Source: Paenibacillus profundus (GTDB lineage: Bacteria; Bacillota; Bacilli; Paenibacillales; Paenibacillaceae). From it: 44,555 nt of DNA. The notes beneath the pieces were generated by a model. It was not told the origin of the DNA and made no database searches. It saw only the letters and a program-made list of their open reading frames with translations. The position numbers were made by a program, and so were the translations under genes. The stretch spans positions 24,001 through 68,555 of the forward strand of contig NZ_JAJNBZ010000003.1 of assembly GCF_021369635.1 (NCBI RefSeq), given 5' to 3'. Below, piece by piece: positions 8,205-16,753 of the stretch (position 1 is the stretch's first letter; each line of letters begins with the position of its first letter).

Positions 8205-9812
8205 ATGACAAGAACGTCCTCACACAATTGCAAGGAAATTGCCGTACTTGGTCCTATGCCGGAATCGTTCGCGGATATTTTGACGCCGGAAGCACTCGCT
8301 TTCCTCGAGAAGCTGCACGAGCAATTCAATCCGCGCAGACGCGCTCTGCTCACCGCCCGCGCCGAACGGCAGCGCCGGCTGGATGCAGGCGAACTGCCCG
8401 ATTTTTTGCCGGAGACGACGCAGATCCGGGACAGTGACTGGACGGTCGCGCCCGTGCCTGCCGACCTGCAGGATCGGCGGGTGGAGATTACCGGTCCTTC
8501 TGGAGACGCGAAGATGGTCATCAATGCGCTTAACTCCGGCGCCAAGGGCTTCATGGCTGACTTCGAAGATGCCAACTCCCCGACGTGGGAGAACACCATC
8601 CGCGGACAGATGAACATGCGCGACGCTATCCAGCGCACCATCTCTTACACGAGCCCAGAGGGCAAATCATACCGCCTGAACGAACGGACGGCGTACCTGC
8701 TTATCCGGCCTCGCGGATGGCACCTAGAGGAGAAGCACATCCGCATCGGCGGAGAGAACGTCTCCGGCAGCCTCGTCGACTTCGGCCTTTACTTCTACCA
8801 TAACGCGCAAGCCCTCATCCAGAATGGTTCCGGCCCTTATTTCTACCTACCGAAGCTGGAATCTCACCTTGAAGCACGGCTGTGGAACGACGTGTTCGTG
8901 TTCGCCCAACAAGAGCTGGGCATCCCACAAGGGACGATCAAAGCGACGGTTCTCATTGAGACGATACTCGCCACCTTTGAAGCCGACGAAATTCTATACG
9001 AGCTGCGGGAGCACAGCGCCGGCTTGAACTGTGGCCGGTGGGACTACATCTTCAGCTTCATCAAGCGGCTGAACCGCCATCGGCACGCGCTGCTCCCCGA
9101 TCGGTCCCAAGTGACGATGACGGTGCCGTTCATGCGGGCGTATACGCAGCACGTCATCCGTACGTGCCACAAGCGCGCCGCCCATGCCATGGGCGGCATG
9201 GCGGCCCAGATTCCGATCCGGCACGATGTGCCCGCCAATGCGAAGGCGATGGAGCAGGTGCGCGCCGACAAGCTGCGTGAAGCGAACGACGGCCACGACG
9301 GCACATGGGTGGCCCACCCGGGGCTCGTGCCGATTGCGATGGAAGTGTTCGACGAGCGGATGGAGGGTCCGAATCAATTGGATAACAAGCGCGAAGACGT
9401 GCATGCGACGACGGAGGACCTGCTGGCCATCCCGGAGGGGACGATAACCGAACAGGGACTGCGGACGAACATCAGCGTCGGCCTGCAATATATCGAAGCG
9501 TGGCTGCGGGGTTACGGCGCCGTGCCAATCTTCAACTTGATGGAGGACGCGGCCACAGCCGAAATCTCCCGAACGCAGGTATGGCAATGGATTCGCCATC
9601 CGGAAGGACGTCTGGCGGACGGCACCGACATTACGCTCGAGCTTGTCCTGAAGCTGACGGAGGAAGAATTGACCGCGATTGAAGCTCAGCTCGGCAAGGA
9701 AGCATTCACAAGCCGCAGGTTTGCGGAAGCAAAGCGGTTGTTTACGGATTTGGTGAGCGAAGAGTCGTGCAGCGAGTTTTTGACGGTGACGGGCTATGAA
9801 TTGTTGGGATGA
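8205..9812 (+). CDS. aceB: Malate synthase A
   Basis: A 535-residue enzyme condensing glyoxylate with acetyl-CoA to malate, the second step of the glyoxylate shunt in the cytoplasm. The malate synthase signature ([17 protein letters not shown]) is at about residues 268-284, with [15 protein letters not shown] earlier and DGTWVAHPG later, as in the A isoform. The start ATG 8205 has GGGAGG 9 bases upstream, overlapping the end of the zinc-finger gene. Isocitrate lyase follows after 28 bases. The shunt allows growth on acetate or fatty acids. GC is noticeably high, with long antisense open frames that are only shadows. Confidence 0.95.
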   Translation: MTRTSSHNCKEIAVLGPMPESFADILTPEALAFLEKLHEQFNPRRRALLTARAERQRRLDAGELPDFLPETTQIRDSDWTVAPVPADLQDRRVEITGPSGDAKMVINALNSGAKGFMADFEDANSPTWENTIRGQMNMRDAIQRTISYTSPEGKSYRLNERTAYLLIRPRGWHLEEKHIRIGGENVSGSLVDFGLYFYHNAQALIQNGSGPYFYLPKLESHLEARLWNDVFVFAQQELGIPQGTIKATVLIETILATFEADEILYELREHSAGLNCGRWDYIFSFIKRLNRHRHALLPDRSQVTMTVPFMRAYTQHVIRTCHKRAAHAMGGMAAQIPIRHDVPANAKAMEQVRADKLREANDGHDGTWVAHPGLVPIAMEVFDERMEGPNQLDNKREDVHATTEDLLAIPEGTITEQGLRTNISVGLQYIEAWLRGYGAVPIFNLMEDAATAEISRTQVWQWIRHPEGRLADGTDITLELVLKLTEEELTAIEAQLGKEAFTSRRFAEAKRLFTDLVSEESCSEFLTVTGYELLG

Positions 9813-9840
9813 AATCATTGAATGTGAGGAGATGGCTGCT

Positions 9841-11115
9841 GTGACGGAGAGACATGCGATTCAACAATTGGAGACAAGATGGAAAAGTGAGCGCTGGAAA
9901 GGCATTACCCGCTCTTATTCGGCGGAAGAAGTCATTCGGCTGCGCGGCTCTGTGCAGGTGACGCATACGCTGGCGCAGATGGGGGCGGAACGGCTGTGGG
10001 AGCTGCTGCATACCGAAGATTACGTGCACGCGCTCGGCGCCTTGACGGGCAACCAAGCCGTACAGCAAGTTAAGGCCGGGCTGCAGGCCATTTACTTGAG
10101 CGGCTGGCAGGTGGCCGCGGATGCGAACCTGTCGGGACACATGTATCCCGACCAGAGCCTGTATCCGGCGAACAGTGTACCGCAGGTCGTGAAGCGGATT
10201 AATCAGGCCCTGCAGCGGGCCGATCAGATTCAGCACGCGGAGGGGAAGGGCGGCACCTACTTCTTCGCCCCGATCGTGGCCGATGCCGAGGCAGGCTTCG
10301 GCGGGACGCTGAACGTATTCGAGCTGATGAAGGCAATGATTGAAGCGGGCGCAGCAGGCGTCCATTTCGAAGACCAATTGTCTTCGGAGAAAAAGTGCGG
10401 ACACCTCGGCGGCAAAGTGCTCCTGCCGACGCAGCAGGCCGTCCGCCACTTGATTGCCGCCCGCTTGGCCGCCGACGTCATGGGCACCGGCACGCTTATC
10501 ATCGCCCGCACCGACGCCAACGCCGCCCAGTTGATTACAAGCGACGCCGATCCATACGACCGCCCGTTCCTGACGGGGCAGCGTTCTCCAGAAGGCTTCT
10601 ATTATACTCGCGCTGGACTTGATCAGGCGATCGCGCGCGGACTTGCCTATGCGCCTTATGCGGACCTCGTCTGGTGCGAGACATCCGAGCCGGACATGGA
10701 TGAAGCTCGGCGCTTCGCCGAAGCGATTCATGCCAAGTATCCCGGCAAGCTGCTGGCTTACAATTGCTCGCCGTCCTTCAACTGGAAGAAGAAGCTGGAC
10801 GACAAGGCGATCGCCAGCTTCCAACACGAACTTGGACGGATGGGCTACAAGTTCCAGTTCGTGACGCTGGCCGGCTTCCATGCGCTCAATTACAGCATGT
10901 TCGAGCTGGCGCGGGGCTACAAGGAGCGCGGCATGGCCGCTTACTCGGAGCTGCAGCAGGCCGAATTCGCCTTGGAACCGCTCGGCTACGAAGCGGTGAA
11001 GCATCAGCGCGAGGTCGGCACGGGCTACTTCGACGAAGTGACCCAGGCCATCTCGGGCGGCACCTCGTCCACGACGGCCTATGCGCAGTCGACGGAGGCG
11101 GAGCAGTTCACGTAA
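9841..11115 (+). CDS. aceA: Isocitrate lyase
   Basis: A 424-residue enzyme splitting isocitrate into succinate and glyoxylate. The catalytic KKCGH motif is at about residue 185 and the barrel motifs [11 protein letters not shown] and IARTDANAA are present. A GTG start at 9841 is chosen because GAGGAG lies 9 bases before it; the frame reaches back to 9796 inside aceB but without a ribosome site, and an ATG at 9832 sits directly on the GAGGAG. It is the last gene of the operon, ended by the hairpin at 11153-11188. With aceB it makes a complete glyoxylate bypass. Confidence 0.95.
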   Translation: MTERHAIQQLETRWKSERWKGITRSYSAEEVIRLRGSVQVTHTLAQMGAERLWELLHTEDYVHALGALTGNQAVQQVKAGLQAIYLSGWQVAADANLSGHMYPDQSLYPANSVPQVVKRINQALQRADQIQHAEGKGGTYFFAPIVADAEAGFGGTLNVFELMKAMIEAGAAGVHFEDQLSSEKKCGHLGGKVLLPTQQAVRHLIAARLAADVMGTGTLIIARTDANAAQLITSDADPYDRPFLTGQRSPEGFYYTRAGLDQAIARGLAYAPYADLVWCETSEPDMDEARRFAEAIHAKYPGKLLAYNCSPSFNWKKKLDDKAIASFQHELGRMGYKFQFVTLAGFHALNYSMFELARGYKERGMAAYSELQQAEFALEPLGYEAVKHQREVGTGYFDEVTQAISGGTSSTTAYAQSTEAEQFT

Positions 11116-11152
11116 GGATGCCGATTCGGTTGCTGTCCAAGCAAGCGTAAAC

Positions 11153-11188
11153 ACAACGACCGCCCCTCTGACGAAGGGCGGTCATTGT
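11153..11188. terminator. Bidirectional terminator between aceA and the purine permease
   Basis: A perfect 8-bp core stem GACCGCCC/GGGCGGTC (11158-11183), extended outside a mismatch by ACAA/TTGT, stands between convergent genes. The T-tract is weak on both sides, so efficiency is uncertain. Confidence 0.7.
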
Positions 11189-11202
11189 CTTGCGAGAACC
11201 AA

Positions 11203-12498
11203 TCAAGCGATATATCCAATGTAGGCAATGAACAGCACGGTCAATACGTACATAATCGGATGTACTTCGCGGAACTCGCCTTTTGCCATTTTAATGACCG
11301 TATACAAAATGAAGCCGAGCGCAATACCAGTCGCGACTCCATAAGTGAACGGCATGGCTACGATCGTAATGAAGGCCGGGATGGCTACCTCAAGCTTCTC
11401 CCATTTGACGAAACGCACCTGCGAAGACATCATCGCGCCGACTACAATGAGGGCAGGAGCTGTGACTTCGGTCGTCACGACAGACAGAAGCGGCGAGAAG
11501 AACAACGCCAATGCAAATAACAAAGATATGACAACGGAAGTGAAGCCTGTCCGCCCGCCTGCGGCAATACCTGCCGACGATTCAATAAACGATGCCGTCG
11601 TCGTCGTACCAAGGACGGAACCGACGAAAGAGGCGGAAGAGTCAGCCAAGAGCGCCCGGCCCGCATTCGGAATCTGGTTGTCCTTCATCAAGCCTGCTTG
11701 GCTTGCAATTGCAATGAGCGTGCCTGCTGTATCGAAAAATCCGACGAATAAGAAAGTAAACACCACCGCCAGCAATTCCGGGGTAAACATTTTATCCAGA
11801 TGCATGAACGCAGCGCCGAACGTAGGCGACAGACTCGGAATCGTGCCCAAGATGCTTGTCGGCAATGGAACCAATCCCGAAATCATGCCGACAACCGTCG
11901 ATATAATCATGCCATAGAAGATGGCCCCACGCACATTGCGCACGAGCAGAATGACTGTCACAATGAAGCCAAATGCTGCCAGAAGCGTCGGCCCGGAACG
12001 AAAATCGCCGAGCGTGACGAACGTGGCGTCGCTCTTGACAATAATGCCCGCATTCTTCAAGCCCATAAAAGCAACAAAGAAGCCAATTCCGCTCGCAATC
12101 GCGAATTTCAAGTCTTCTGGAATGATGGCAATAATCTTCTCACGAACTTTAATCAGACTCAAAATAATAAATAAAATGCTCGATACGAATACGCCGGTCA
12201 ACGCCGTCTGCCACGATATGCCCATGCCGATGACGACCGAGTACGTAAAGAAGGAGTTGAGACCCATGCTCGAGGCGACGCCAATCGGGTAATTGGACAG
12301 CACCCCCATGAGCAGCGTTCCGATAATCGCCGTCAGCGTCGTCGCGGTAAATACGGCGCCGCGGTCCATGCCGGCTTCACTTAAAATGATGGGATTGACG
12401 ACCAGTATGTAGGCCATGGAGAGAAAGGTCGTCAAACCCGCAATAATTTCTTTGCGATAGGTCGTTCCCCGCTCCGCAAATTGAAAAAAAGATTTCAT
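11203..12498 (-). CDS. pbuG: Guanine/hypoxanthine permease, NCS2 (AzgA-like)
   Basis: A 431-residue membrane permease for purine bases of the AzgA branch of NCS2. The N-terminal FAERGTTYRKEIIAGLTTF and the SMAYILVVNP segment are hallmarks, followed by about 12 hydrophobic helices and the GFFDTAGTLIAIASQAGLM motif in the second half. The start at 12498 has GGAGG 8 bases upstream; the frame extends 32 codons further into the leader without a site. The leader holds, in order, a promoter, a guanine-class riboswitch and an intrinsic terminator, so guanine or hypoxanthine should shut the gene off. That regulation supports PbuG rather than an adenine permease; pbuO is the alternative name. Confidence 0.88.
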   Translation of the reverse strand: MKSFFQFAERGTTYRKEIIAGLTTFLSMAYILVVNPIILSEAGMDRGAVFTATTLTAIIGTLLMGVLSNYPIGVASSMGLNSFFTYSVVIGMGISWQTALTGVFVSSILFIILSLIKVREKIIAIIPEDLKFAIASGIGFFVAFMGLKNAGIIVKSDATFVTLGDFRSGPTLLAAFGFIVTVILLVRNVRGAIFYGMIISTVVGMISGLVPLPTSILGTIPSLSPTFGAAFMHLDKMFTPELLAVVFTFLFVGFFDTAGTLIAIASQAGLMKDNQIPNAGRALLADSSASFVGSVLGTTTTASFIESSAGIAAGGRTGFTSVVISLLFALALFFSPLLSVVTTEVTAPALIVVGAMMSSQVRFVKWEKLEVAIPAFITIVAMPFTYGVATGIALGFILYTVIKMAKGEFREVHPIMYVLTVLFIAYIGYIA

Positions 12499-12625
12499 GG
12501 ATGCGCCTCCTGATGATTGCTTGCACGTTATTTTATTTAGAGCAGAATTGGTGTTTGCCGTTTTTATCGCCATAAGGGATGGTTTCGTTTTCACTTTAGC
12601 GCTTCAGAGAACTTCTTAATGGGTC

Positions 12626-12668
12626 AAAAAAAAGCTCTGGCGCCTTGCTGTCCGCAAAGTCCAAAGCT
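12626..12668 (-). terminator. Riboswitch-linked terminator in the pbuG leader
   Basis: On the minus strand AGCTTTGG and CCAGAGCT (one G-U pair) close a long hairpin whose inner arms CTTTGC/GCAAGG also pair, followed by eight T residues (12626-12633). It lies 110 bases after the purine aptamer and 128 bases before the pbuG start, the position of an expression platform. Confidence 0.88.
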
Positions 12669-12778
12669 TGTACTGTACATCAACTGGAGATATCCGGGGT
12701 CCGCTGCGCTTCGTGCCACGCATGAACTCGTCCCGTTGAAGGCAAATCGCCAAGCTCATTTATCCTCCAACACGCTCT

Positions 12779-12848
12779 CCTTGTAGCCAAGCTCTTTACG
12801 GGTAGCTTTGTAGAAACGTCCGCGCCTTATTCACGAACCTATACAAGG
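12779..12848 (-). ncRNA. Purine riboswitch, guanine class
   Basis: On the minus strand, stem P1 pairs CCTTGTA (12842-12848) with TACAAGG (12779-12785). P2 pairs TTCGTG with CGCGGA (two G-U pairs), with loop AATAAGG. The junction GTTTCTAC is the family consensus. P3 pairs AAGCT with AGCTT around a CCCGTAAA loop. The GG of loop 2 and the CC of loop 3 needed for loop-loop contact are present. The specificity base (position 74 in the xpt numbering) is C, giving guanine/hypoxanthine recognition. Compared with xpt, the bases at positions 24 and 73 are both G instead of A, an unusual paired change. Confidence 0.92.
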
Positions 12849-12879
12849 GCAATATGTATATGTGAAAACCAACTCTCCA

Positions 12880-12908
12880 ACTTTATCAGCGATCGAAAGT
12901 CGAGTCAA
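12880..12908 (-). promoter_or_regulatory. pbuG promoter
   Basis: TTGACT (12903-12908), a 17-base spacer ending in an extended -10 TG, then TAAAGT (12880-12885). It lies just upstream of the purine aptamer, which would begin about 30 bases into the transcript. Confidence 0.6.
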
Positions 12909-13493
12909 GGATATCTGTTATAGCCTTTTCGACGTTGTTCTTATGAATACAATCCACAACGCAGTTAATGGAATCGTGCCTATTGGCCATTAGACAATTT
13001 GGATATTATCGAGCTTATCAAGTCCATTGGATGCGTCCCGCCTGACGTTGCTCATTGCACATTCCTTGTCACTTTAGATGCTCCCCACCAGTCGTAAGAC
13101 CATTCGTACCTTCCATTTCACTTTCGATTCCTCGAAGCGTATCCATTGGAAATTTTCCAACCAAATTGATGTCAAAGGACGTTAATCGACGTTTGGTTGG
13201 ATTCTATGCAGTGGATTTACCCGATAGTTAGCTTTGAAGCAAGAAAAAGTCCATTTGACTGGATGTTTTCCAATCAATAGACGTCATTCGGACTCATACC
13301 AGTAAAACTACTGTACTATTTCCAATGGATGATGATACTGTGATGGGTTGATCTAATAGATGATGCTGAGATGCGTTGATCCATTAGATGATGGTGAGGA
13401 ATAGGTTGGTGATGAGATAGGTGTGCTTACCTAGATGGATAGTGAGATTGGTTGTGCTGGTAGGAACTTGGCTGCATATAGTCACGTCTGTAT
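12909..13493. other. Gene-free interval with a hairpin and degenerate repeats
   Basis: No convincing gene is seen on either strand. It contains an inverted repeat CCAACCAAA/TTTGGTTGG (13157-13200) and, at about 13319-13440, degenerate 28-nt direct repeats built on GTTGATCYAWTAGATGATG. TCCATTGGA-like words recur at 13021, 13142 and (inverted) 13320. It may be the remains of an older element, but no transposase trace was recognised. Confidence 0.5.
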
Positions 13494-13538
13494 AAAAAAA
13501 GACAAAGGCTGCAGCATTAACGCCGCGTCACCTTTGTC
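13494..13538 (-). terminator. Terminator overlapping the end of the UPF0316 gene
   Basis: A stem GACAAAGG/CCTTTGTC (13501-13538) is followed on the minus strand by seven T residues (13494-13500). The stop codon at 13517-13519 lies inside the loop, so one arm is coding sequence. Confidence 0.85.
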
Positions 13539-14032
13539 CAGAATCCACCGTGCAGATGGCTCGGCTCTGATGTTACGATAAAAGCTTTCGGTTCGATATC
13601 CAATATCGAGGCATACAGCTTATTCCGGTTCTTCCGCCGGGAGAGCACCTCCAGCATAAGACGGTGTCCGTCCCGCCCGCTGCCGATCCATGTCGTCACG
13701 CCGTATCCATGGTCGCGCAGATGGTTCGGAAGATCGCTTTCCGGATTGTTCACAATGACCTTGAGAACGACATACCCAAGGGCGATTTTGTCCTCAATCC
13801 ACGATCCGACCAACACCCCGATACCGTAGCCGGCCGCATAGACGATGAGGCTAATCGGTTCATCCAAATATTTCAACACCATATTCAAGCCGAGCACGTA
13901 GATGATAATCTCGACCGTACTGAGCGCTGCGGCCAAATACCGCTGCCCCTTTAAAGTGAGAATCATCCGCAAAGTGAAAAATGAAACGTAGACGATTTGG
14001 ATGGTGAAAATTGCGAGTAAAATCGTAAACAT
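13517..14032 (-). CDS. UPF0316 membrane protein (DUF5698/DUF2179), YebE-like
   Basis: A 171-residue protein with three hydrophobic helices in the first 85 residues (DUF5698) and a soluble C-terminal DUF2179 domain, in which GYGVTTWIGSGRDGHR is diagnostic. The size matches the family. The function is not established; DUF2179 domains occur in membrane proteins that may bind small ligands. It appears to be monocistronic, with its own terminator overlapping its 3' end. Whether transcription from the Fur-box promoter 430 bases upstream reaches it is unclear, because a terminator-like hairpin lies between them at 14122-14156. Confidence 0.85.
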   Translation of the reverse strand: MFTILLAIFTIQIVYVSFFTLRMILTLKGQRYLAAALSTVEIIIYVLGLNMVLKYLDEPISLIVYAAGYGIGVLVGSWIEDKIALGYVVLKVIVNNPESDLPNHLRDHGYGVTTWIGSGRDGHRLMLEVLSRRKNRNKLYASILDIEPKAFIVTSEPSHLHGGFWTKVTRR

Positions 14033-14121
14033 AGCGCGTTCCTTTCCTTCCGCCGAAGCAGCTGCAAAGCGTTTGTTATATGAAGCTCATTACCCCTCTT
14101 CCCCATCCCAGAAACGATGGC

Positions 14122-14156
14122 AAAAAAAGAAGAGCCCTAGCACATTTGCCAGACTC
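14122..14156 (-). terminator. Candidate terminator of the Fur-controlled transcript
   Basis: On the minus strand GAG-T-CTGGCA-AATG-TGCTAG-GG-CTC folds into a 9-bp interrupted stem (14132-14156), followed by TTCTTTTTTT (14122-14131). It lies about 330 bases downstream of the Fur-box promoter at 14460-14488. Confidence 0.55.
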
Positions 14157-14459
14157 CCTTGATTGTAATCCCTTTACAGCTGCAACACAAGCCAAATTAG
14201 CGCCGATCGAACGCTGCCAACTGAACGGGCAGCCCTGTCCGCTAGAATGCTGCGTCTGCTTGGACAGCCTAACGGCATAATCCTCCCATGTGCGCAAGTA
14301 GTCCAGCACCCAATGCCCTCTCTTTTCGATGCGATGAAGCTAAATATCCGCCCCACTATGCCAGCATATTTCTGGCGTCTGATGATACGGCAGCCGTCAC
14401 CAAGGCAACCACTTCGCATTCCAATTCTGTTTTTGACGAGCTTCACCTGTTTGCTAGAA

Positions 14460-14488
14460 ATGATAATCATTATCATATATGTTGTCAA
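14460..14488 (-). promoter_or_regulatory. Consensus promoter overlapped by a perfect Fur box
   Basis: On the minus strand a perfect -35, TTGACA (14483-14488), a 17-base spacer and -10 TATCAT (14460-14465, 5 of 6). Spacer and -10 are covered by TGATAATCATTATCA (14461-14475), a full match to the 7-1-7 Fur box. Fur binding there would exclude RNA polymerase when iron is plentiful. No recognisable gene follows within the next 330 bases. Confidence 0.8.
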
Positions 14489-14597
14489 AATCCTCGCTCT
14501 CGCAAAGAAGAGCATATCCAGACTGCCCAGGCCATTTGCATGCGACTCTCAACTCTTAGCTTGCTCCAACAATCGTATGGGACTGCTCTCTCCTCTA

Positions 14598-14623
14598 AAA
14601 AAGGGCTGCAAGAAGTCCTTTTT
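14598..14623 (+). terminator. Terminator-like hairpin
   Basis: AAAAAGGGCT and AGTCCTTTTT pair (one G-U) around a short loop, with the T-run forming part of the stem. It could work in either direction. No gene is assigned to it. Confidence 0.4.
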
Positions 14624-14639
14624 CCCACTCACCCCTTGA

Positions 14640-15060
14640 TTCAGAATAACGTGTATCCTATCGATCAACTAGTTGGTAACGTCCAGTCGCTCTTCACTGC
14701 CGGGATCAATCCCTTCTTTAACGCCGCAAGAAACCTCGTGGACCCGCTCCAATAAGAACAAGAATACGTCCGTTCTCATTCAATAAACCATGGTCCTTAG
14801 CAGCTAAAGCTGTTCCTTGAAACATCTGAATAATGGGGAGAGTGAGCAAAGGGGAAATTCAACGACACTTGGCTTGCTCAATCTGAATCTTGGGGAGAGT
14901 GGGCAAAGGGACGTTTGGGTCGACTCTTCCGTGCTGAGTCTTGGGAAGAGTAAACAAAAAGGCACGGTGAGGCTAAGGAAAAAGCAGCCCGGAACTAATG
15001 ACGCTAGTTCGAGACTGCCAATAACATAATCCTCCATACGAAGACATGACAATTATGTCC
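14640..15060. other. Gene-free interval before the cob cluster
   Basis: No supported gene. Open frames on both strands have no good ribosome site and no recognised motif. The interval holds the three-unit repeat at 14826-14961 and lies downstream of the last cob gene, without a clear terminator. Confidence 0.4.
14826..14961. repeat. Three-unit imperfect direct repeat (57/51 nt)
   Basis: Units start at 14826, 14883 and 14934, each beginning CTGARTMWT and continuing GGGGAGAGTGRGCAAAGGG (the third is decayed). The core is the reverse complement of TTTGCTCCACTCTCCCC found in the dispersed repeat at 44238 and 44461, so this may be a relative of that family. Confidence 0.65.
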
Positions 15061-15126
15061 GTCCCCTATGTAACTAACTCTATTTCATATCAGCGGCTGC
15101 GATGCTTGCAGCATTCCGTTCACCTA

Positions 15127-16746
15127 TCAGCGTCCGCACTCGCGCAGAATGCGATATATCCGGTCCATGTCCAGATGCTCGCGAACCGCATCCGCCAAGC
15201 GATCAAAGGCAGCCTCCCGTTGAGCGCCGAAATTCAAATCGCTCGGGAGAGGAGCGAGCCCCTTGGCCTGGCGCAGACCATTCAACCAGCCTCTGCGGAA
15301 CCCGTCATTATGGAATAAACCGTGCATATACGTGCCCATGATGCGTCCGTTCGCATGGAGCATGCCGTCATAGCTATCGTAGCCGTCAAGGACCGCCCCG
15401 TCTTCACCGTTCGCCTGCAGCTTCAAGAGCGGTTCGGCTGCGATATCGGACTTCGTCTGGACCGAGCGTCCCATATGGATCTCATAGCCTTCCATGCGGC
15501 AGCGATAAAGCGGAGTGTCGCGCAGCATGGACGCAGACACTGTGCCTTGCACCCGTTCCGTCCGTTTATCGGTTGCGAACTCCGTCTCCATCGGCAGCAG
15601 CGCCAAGCCGTCCATGACAGTGCCCGCTTCCGCCTCTGCCCCATATGGATCCAGAAGGCGCTCGCCTAACATCTGATAGCCTCCACAAATGCCGACCACG
15701 ACGCCATCCTTCGCATAGTACATAACCGCTTCAGCAAGTCCGTTCTCGTTAAGCCATTGCAGATCCGCCATCGTGCTCTTGGTCCCCGGAATGATGATTG
15801 CATCCGGCGCACCGAGCTCTTGAGGGCGGCGAATATAGCGGATGCGCACGTCTCGTTCCGCCGCCAGCGGGTCAATATCTGTGAAATTGGATATACGGGG
15901 CAAGGCTACGACGGCAATATCCAAGTCGTTCTCCGGCAGCACCTTCCCCTTCCACTGCTCAAGCGCAACGGAATCTTCCGCTTCGATGTCCAGATCATCC
16001 GCATAGGGCAGCACGCCGAGCACCGGAATCCCGGTCCGCTCCTCGAGCCAATCGAGTCCCGGCTGCAGCAGTGTGACATCCCCCCGGAACTTGTTGATGA
16101 TGAAGCCCTGCACCCGCTCCCGTTCATGCGGCTCCAGCAGCTCCAGCGTGCCGACGATGGAAGCGAATACGCCGCCGCGGTCGATGTCCGCGACAAGCAG
16201 CACCGGCGCTTCCGCCCACGCCGCCATGTTCATGTTGACGATATCGTTCTGCTTAAGATTGATTTCAGCCGGACTGCCGGCCCCTTCCATCACGATGATA
16301 TCGTACGCAGCGCGCAGCCGGTTCACCGCATCCACCACAGTTCGCTTCGCTTCAGGCAAGAAGCGGGTGCGGTAATCGCTTGCGCTTAGGTTCATGTAAG
16401 GCTTGCCATGCACGACGACTTGAGACTGCATGTCCTTCATCGGCTTAATCAGCACCGGGTTCATATCCGTCGTCGCCATAATGCCGCAAGCTTCCGCCTG
16501 CACGCCTTGCGCCCGGCCAATCTCCTTGCCATCCGGCGTAACATATGAGTTCAACGCCATATTTTGCGATTTGAACGGAGCGACATCGTAGCCGTCCTGC
16601 TTGAAGATACGGCATAATGCGGTAGTGACGACGCTCTTGCCTACATCGGATGCCGTTCCCTGCAGCATAATCGCTCGACCTTTGCTGCCGCCTTCCTCAC
16701 ATAACGGAACACGTACAGAAGCGTTCTTTACTTTATCCACATTCAT
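15127..16746 (-). CDS. cobQ: Cobyric acid synthase (glutamine-hydrolysing)
   Basis: A 539-residue amidotransferase (CobQ/CbiP) that amidates four side chains of adenosyl-cobyrinic acid diamide using glutamine and ATP. The N-terminal nucleotide-binding part carries LQGTASDVGKSVVTTALCR and the PFKSQNMALNSYV motif. The C-terminal class I-like glutaminase carries the nucleophile in GICGGYQMLG (Cys about residue 353) and MHGLFHN near the end. An ATG start at 16746 with AGAGGGTGA upstream is preferred over a TTG at 16749. It is the last gene of the downstream half of the cobalamin cluster, 7 bases after cobS. Confidence 0.95.
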   Translation of the reverse strand: MNVDKVKNASVRVPLCEEGGSKGRAIMLQGTASDVGKSVVTTALCRIFKQDGYDVAPFKSQNMALNSYVTPDGKEIGRAQGVQAEACGIMATTDMNPVLIKPMKDMQSQVVVHGKPYMNLSASDYRTRFLPEAKRTVVDAVNRLRAAYDIIVMEGAGSPAEINLKQNDIVNMNMAAWAEAPVLLVADIDRGGVFASIVGTLELLEPHERERVQGFIINKFRGDVTLLQPGLDWLEERTGIPVLGVLPYADDLDIEAEDSVALEQWKGKVLPENDLDIAVVALPRISNFTDIDPLAAERDVRIRYIRRPQELGAPDAIIIPGTKSTMADLQWLNENGLAEAVMYYAKDGVVVGICGGYQMLGERLLDPYGAEAEAGTVMDGLALLPMETEFATDKRTERVQGTVSASMLRDTPLYRCRMEGYEIHMGRSVQTKSDIAAEPLLKLQANGEDGAVLDGYDSYDGMLHANGRIMGTYMHGLFHNDGFRRGWLNGLRQAKGLAPLPSDLNFGAQREAAFDRLADAVREHLDMDRIYRILRECGR

Positions 16747-16753
16747 CAACCGT

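Noticed and set aside
9742..11154. 470-codon antisense open frame across isocitrate lyase
   Set aside because: It mirrors the codon bias of aceA on the other strand, has no ribosome site and no family motif; the 8994-9818 frame opposite aceB is the same kind of shadow.
14076..14309. 77-codon minus-strand frame downstream of the Fur box
   Set aside because: It runs past the likely terminator at 14122-14156 and shows no recognisable domain; kept only as part of the candidate RNA discussion.
14288..14755. 155-codon open frame upstream of the cob cluster
   Set aside because: No ribosome site, no family motif, and it crosses the Fur box and a terminator-like hairpin.
14817..15029. 70-codon frame in the 57-nt repeats
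   Set aside because: The peptide simply repeats the DNA units, there is no good ribosome site, and unit lengths are uneven.
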